In this document: positions 14,401 through 14,803 of the stretch, one piece after another
How the letters are laid out: every line of letters starts with the position of its first letter
Numbering within the stretch: position 1 is the stretch's first letter
Assembly: GCA_007135295.1 (NCBI GenBank)
Contig: SLJD01000200.1
Location: forward strand, 1 to 14,803
Length of the DNA: 14,803 nt
Reading direction: 5' to 3'
From: Phycisphaerales bacterium
Lineage (GTDB): Bacteria; Planctomycetota; Phycisphaerae; Phycisphaerales; SM1A02
The notes under the pieces: model-generated
The model's input: only the letters and a program-made list of their open reading frames with translations
Told to the model about the DNA's origin: nothing
Databases searched by the model: none
Position numbers and translations under genes: made by a program

Positions 14401-14803
14401 CAGCATGTCCCGACTCCCGTCCGTCGAAAGGGTTCCGACTGACCATCGGTCCGGATGCCGGCTCGATCAGTGACCCACCTGTCGCATCAAGAGCCATTTC
14501 ACCGCCTCCACCCAGTATCGGGCCAACGATGGTGCGCAGCGACTCACTGGACAACGGCGCTGTTCTGTCAACGCGTCGATCAAAACTTGCCGATGAGCTT
14601 TATCACCTAATGCAGCGTGCGGCCAGTGTCGGTGCGGATCTACAGGCAGCCATCGAGAAGGCAGGCGCCAGAGTAGCATCGACCACGCAGGTTTCAGAGA
14701 ACCTCCAGGAGCGACTCCGCCTTGGTGCACGCATGATCAAAGCCTTGCAGGTGCAGCAGGAGTGTGTGCCGGACCCCGCCTCGTCCCCCGGCGATGAAGT
14801 GGA
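14397..14803 (+). CDS. Unrecognised protein, cut off by the window end (partial)
   Basis: A frame opens at ATG 14397 and has no stop before the window ends, giving at least 135 residues. I do not recognise it. The first 55 residues are Pro/Ser-rich and look disordered (ISPPPPSIGP near 34-43). From about residue 60 to 120 it becomes helical and possibly coiled-coil (KLADELYHLMQRAASVGADL, then a run of Ala/Glu/Gln/Leu), and it then turns Pro/Ser-rich again. There is no signal peptide or membrane helix in the part seen. GGAGA upstream and the ATGA overlap with a short frame support the start. The opposite-strand frame at 14467-14730 is shorter and lacks such support. Adaptor or structural roles would fit, but no function can be given. 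Confidence 0.65.
   Translation, partial: MTACPDSRPSKGFRLTIGPDAGSISDPPVASRAISPPPPSIGPTMVRSDSLDNGAVLSTRRSKLADELYHLMQRAASVGADLQAAIEKAGARVASTTQVSENLQERLRLGARMIKALQVQQECVPDPASSPGDEV

Noticed and set aside
14467..14730. An 87-codon - strand frame near the right end
   Set aside because: It is opposite a longer open + frame that has a ribosome site and runs past the window. The - frame has no recognisable motif.

Overview
The window looks like ordinary chromosomal DNA of a GC-rich, Gram-negative-type bacterium. My best guess is Planctomycetota, probably Phycisphaerae-like. This rests on the protein style (Asp/Arg-rich tails, few Shine-Dalgarno sites, oversized envelope proteins) and on Kdo/LPS genes sitting next to a bacterial-type scpA. 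The taxonomic call is inference. I see no phage, insertion sequence, CRISPR array, rRNA or tRNA, and no gene-free stretch longer than about 300 bases.

Left part, all + strand: a possible 3' end of an unknown gene (2-55); hflX, a ribosome-associated GTPase (142-1710); an unrecognised 315-residue protein with a faint PD-(D/E)XK-like N-terminal half, whose start overlaps the end of hflX (1697-2644); a two-CBS-domain protein (2741-3256); and an M29-family metallo-aminopeptidase with all its metal ligands (3378-4511).

Middle part, all - strand and read right to left: kdsD (10674-9637), kdsC (9564-9052), a 1349-residue membrane-anchored LptC/LptA (OstA)-like repeat protein (8988-4939) and an ArsR-type repressor (4910-4530). 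The order kdsD-kdsC-lptC-lptA is that of the proteobacterial Kdo/LPS-transport operon. Here the LptC and LptA roles seem to be carried by one very long chain, and an ArsR gene occupies the place where lptB would be expected. KdsD and KdsC supply Kdo for the LPS inner core. The large protein would be the periplasmic path for the finished glycolipid. It is the most interesting object in the window.

Right part: scpA (+, 10770-11642) is divergent from kdsD across a 95-bp promoter region and convergent with an RluB-type pseudouridine synthase (-, 12595-11654). Next come a YihY/BrkB-family membrane protein with an acidic loop insertion and a C-terminal winged helix (+, 12775-14259), and an unrecognised proline-rich, helical protein that starts at 14397 and is cut by the window end. 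A 12-codon reading frame overlaps the start of that last gene by ATGA.

I did not find a clear new defence or mobile system. The best candidate for something undescribed is the single-chain Lpt-like bridge.
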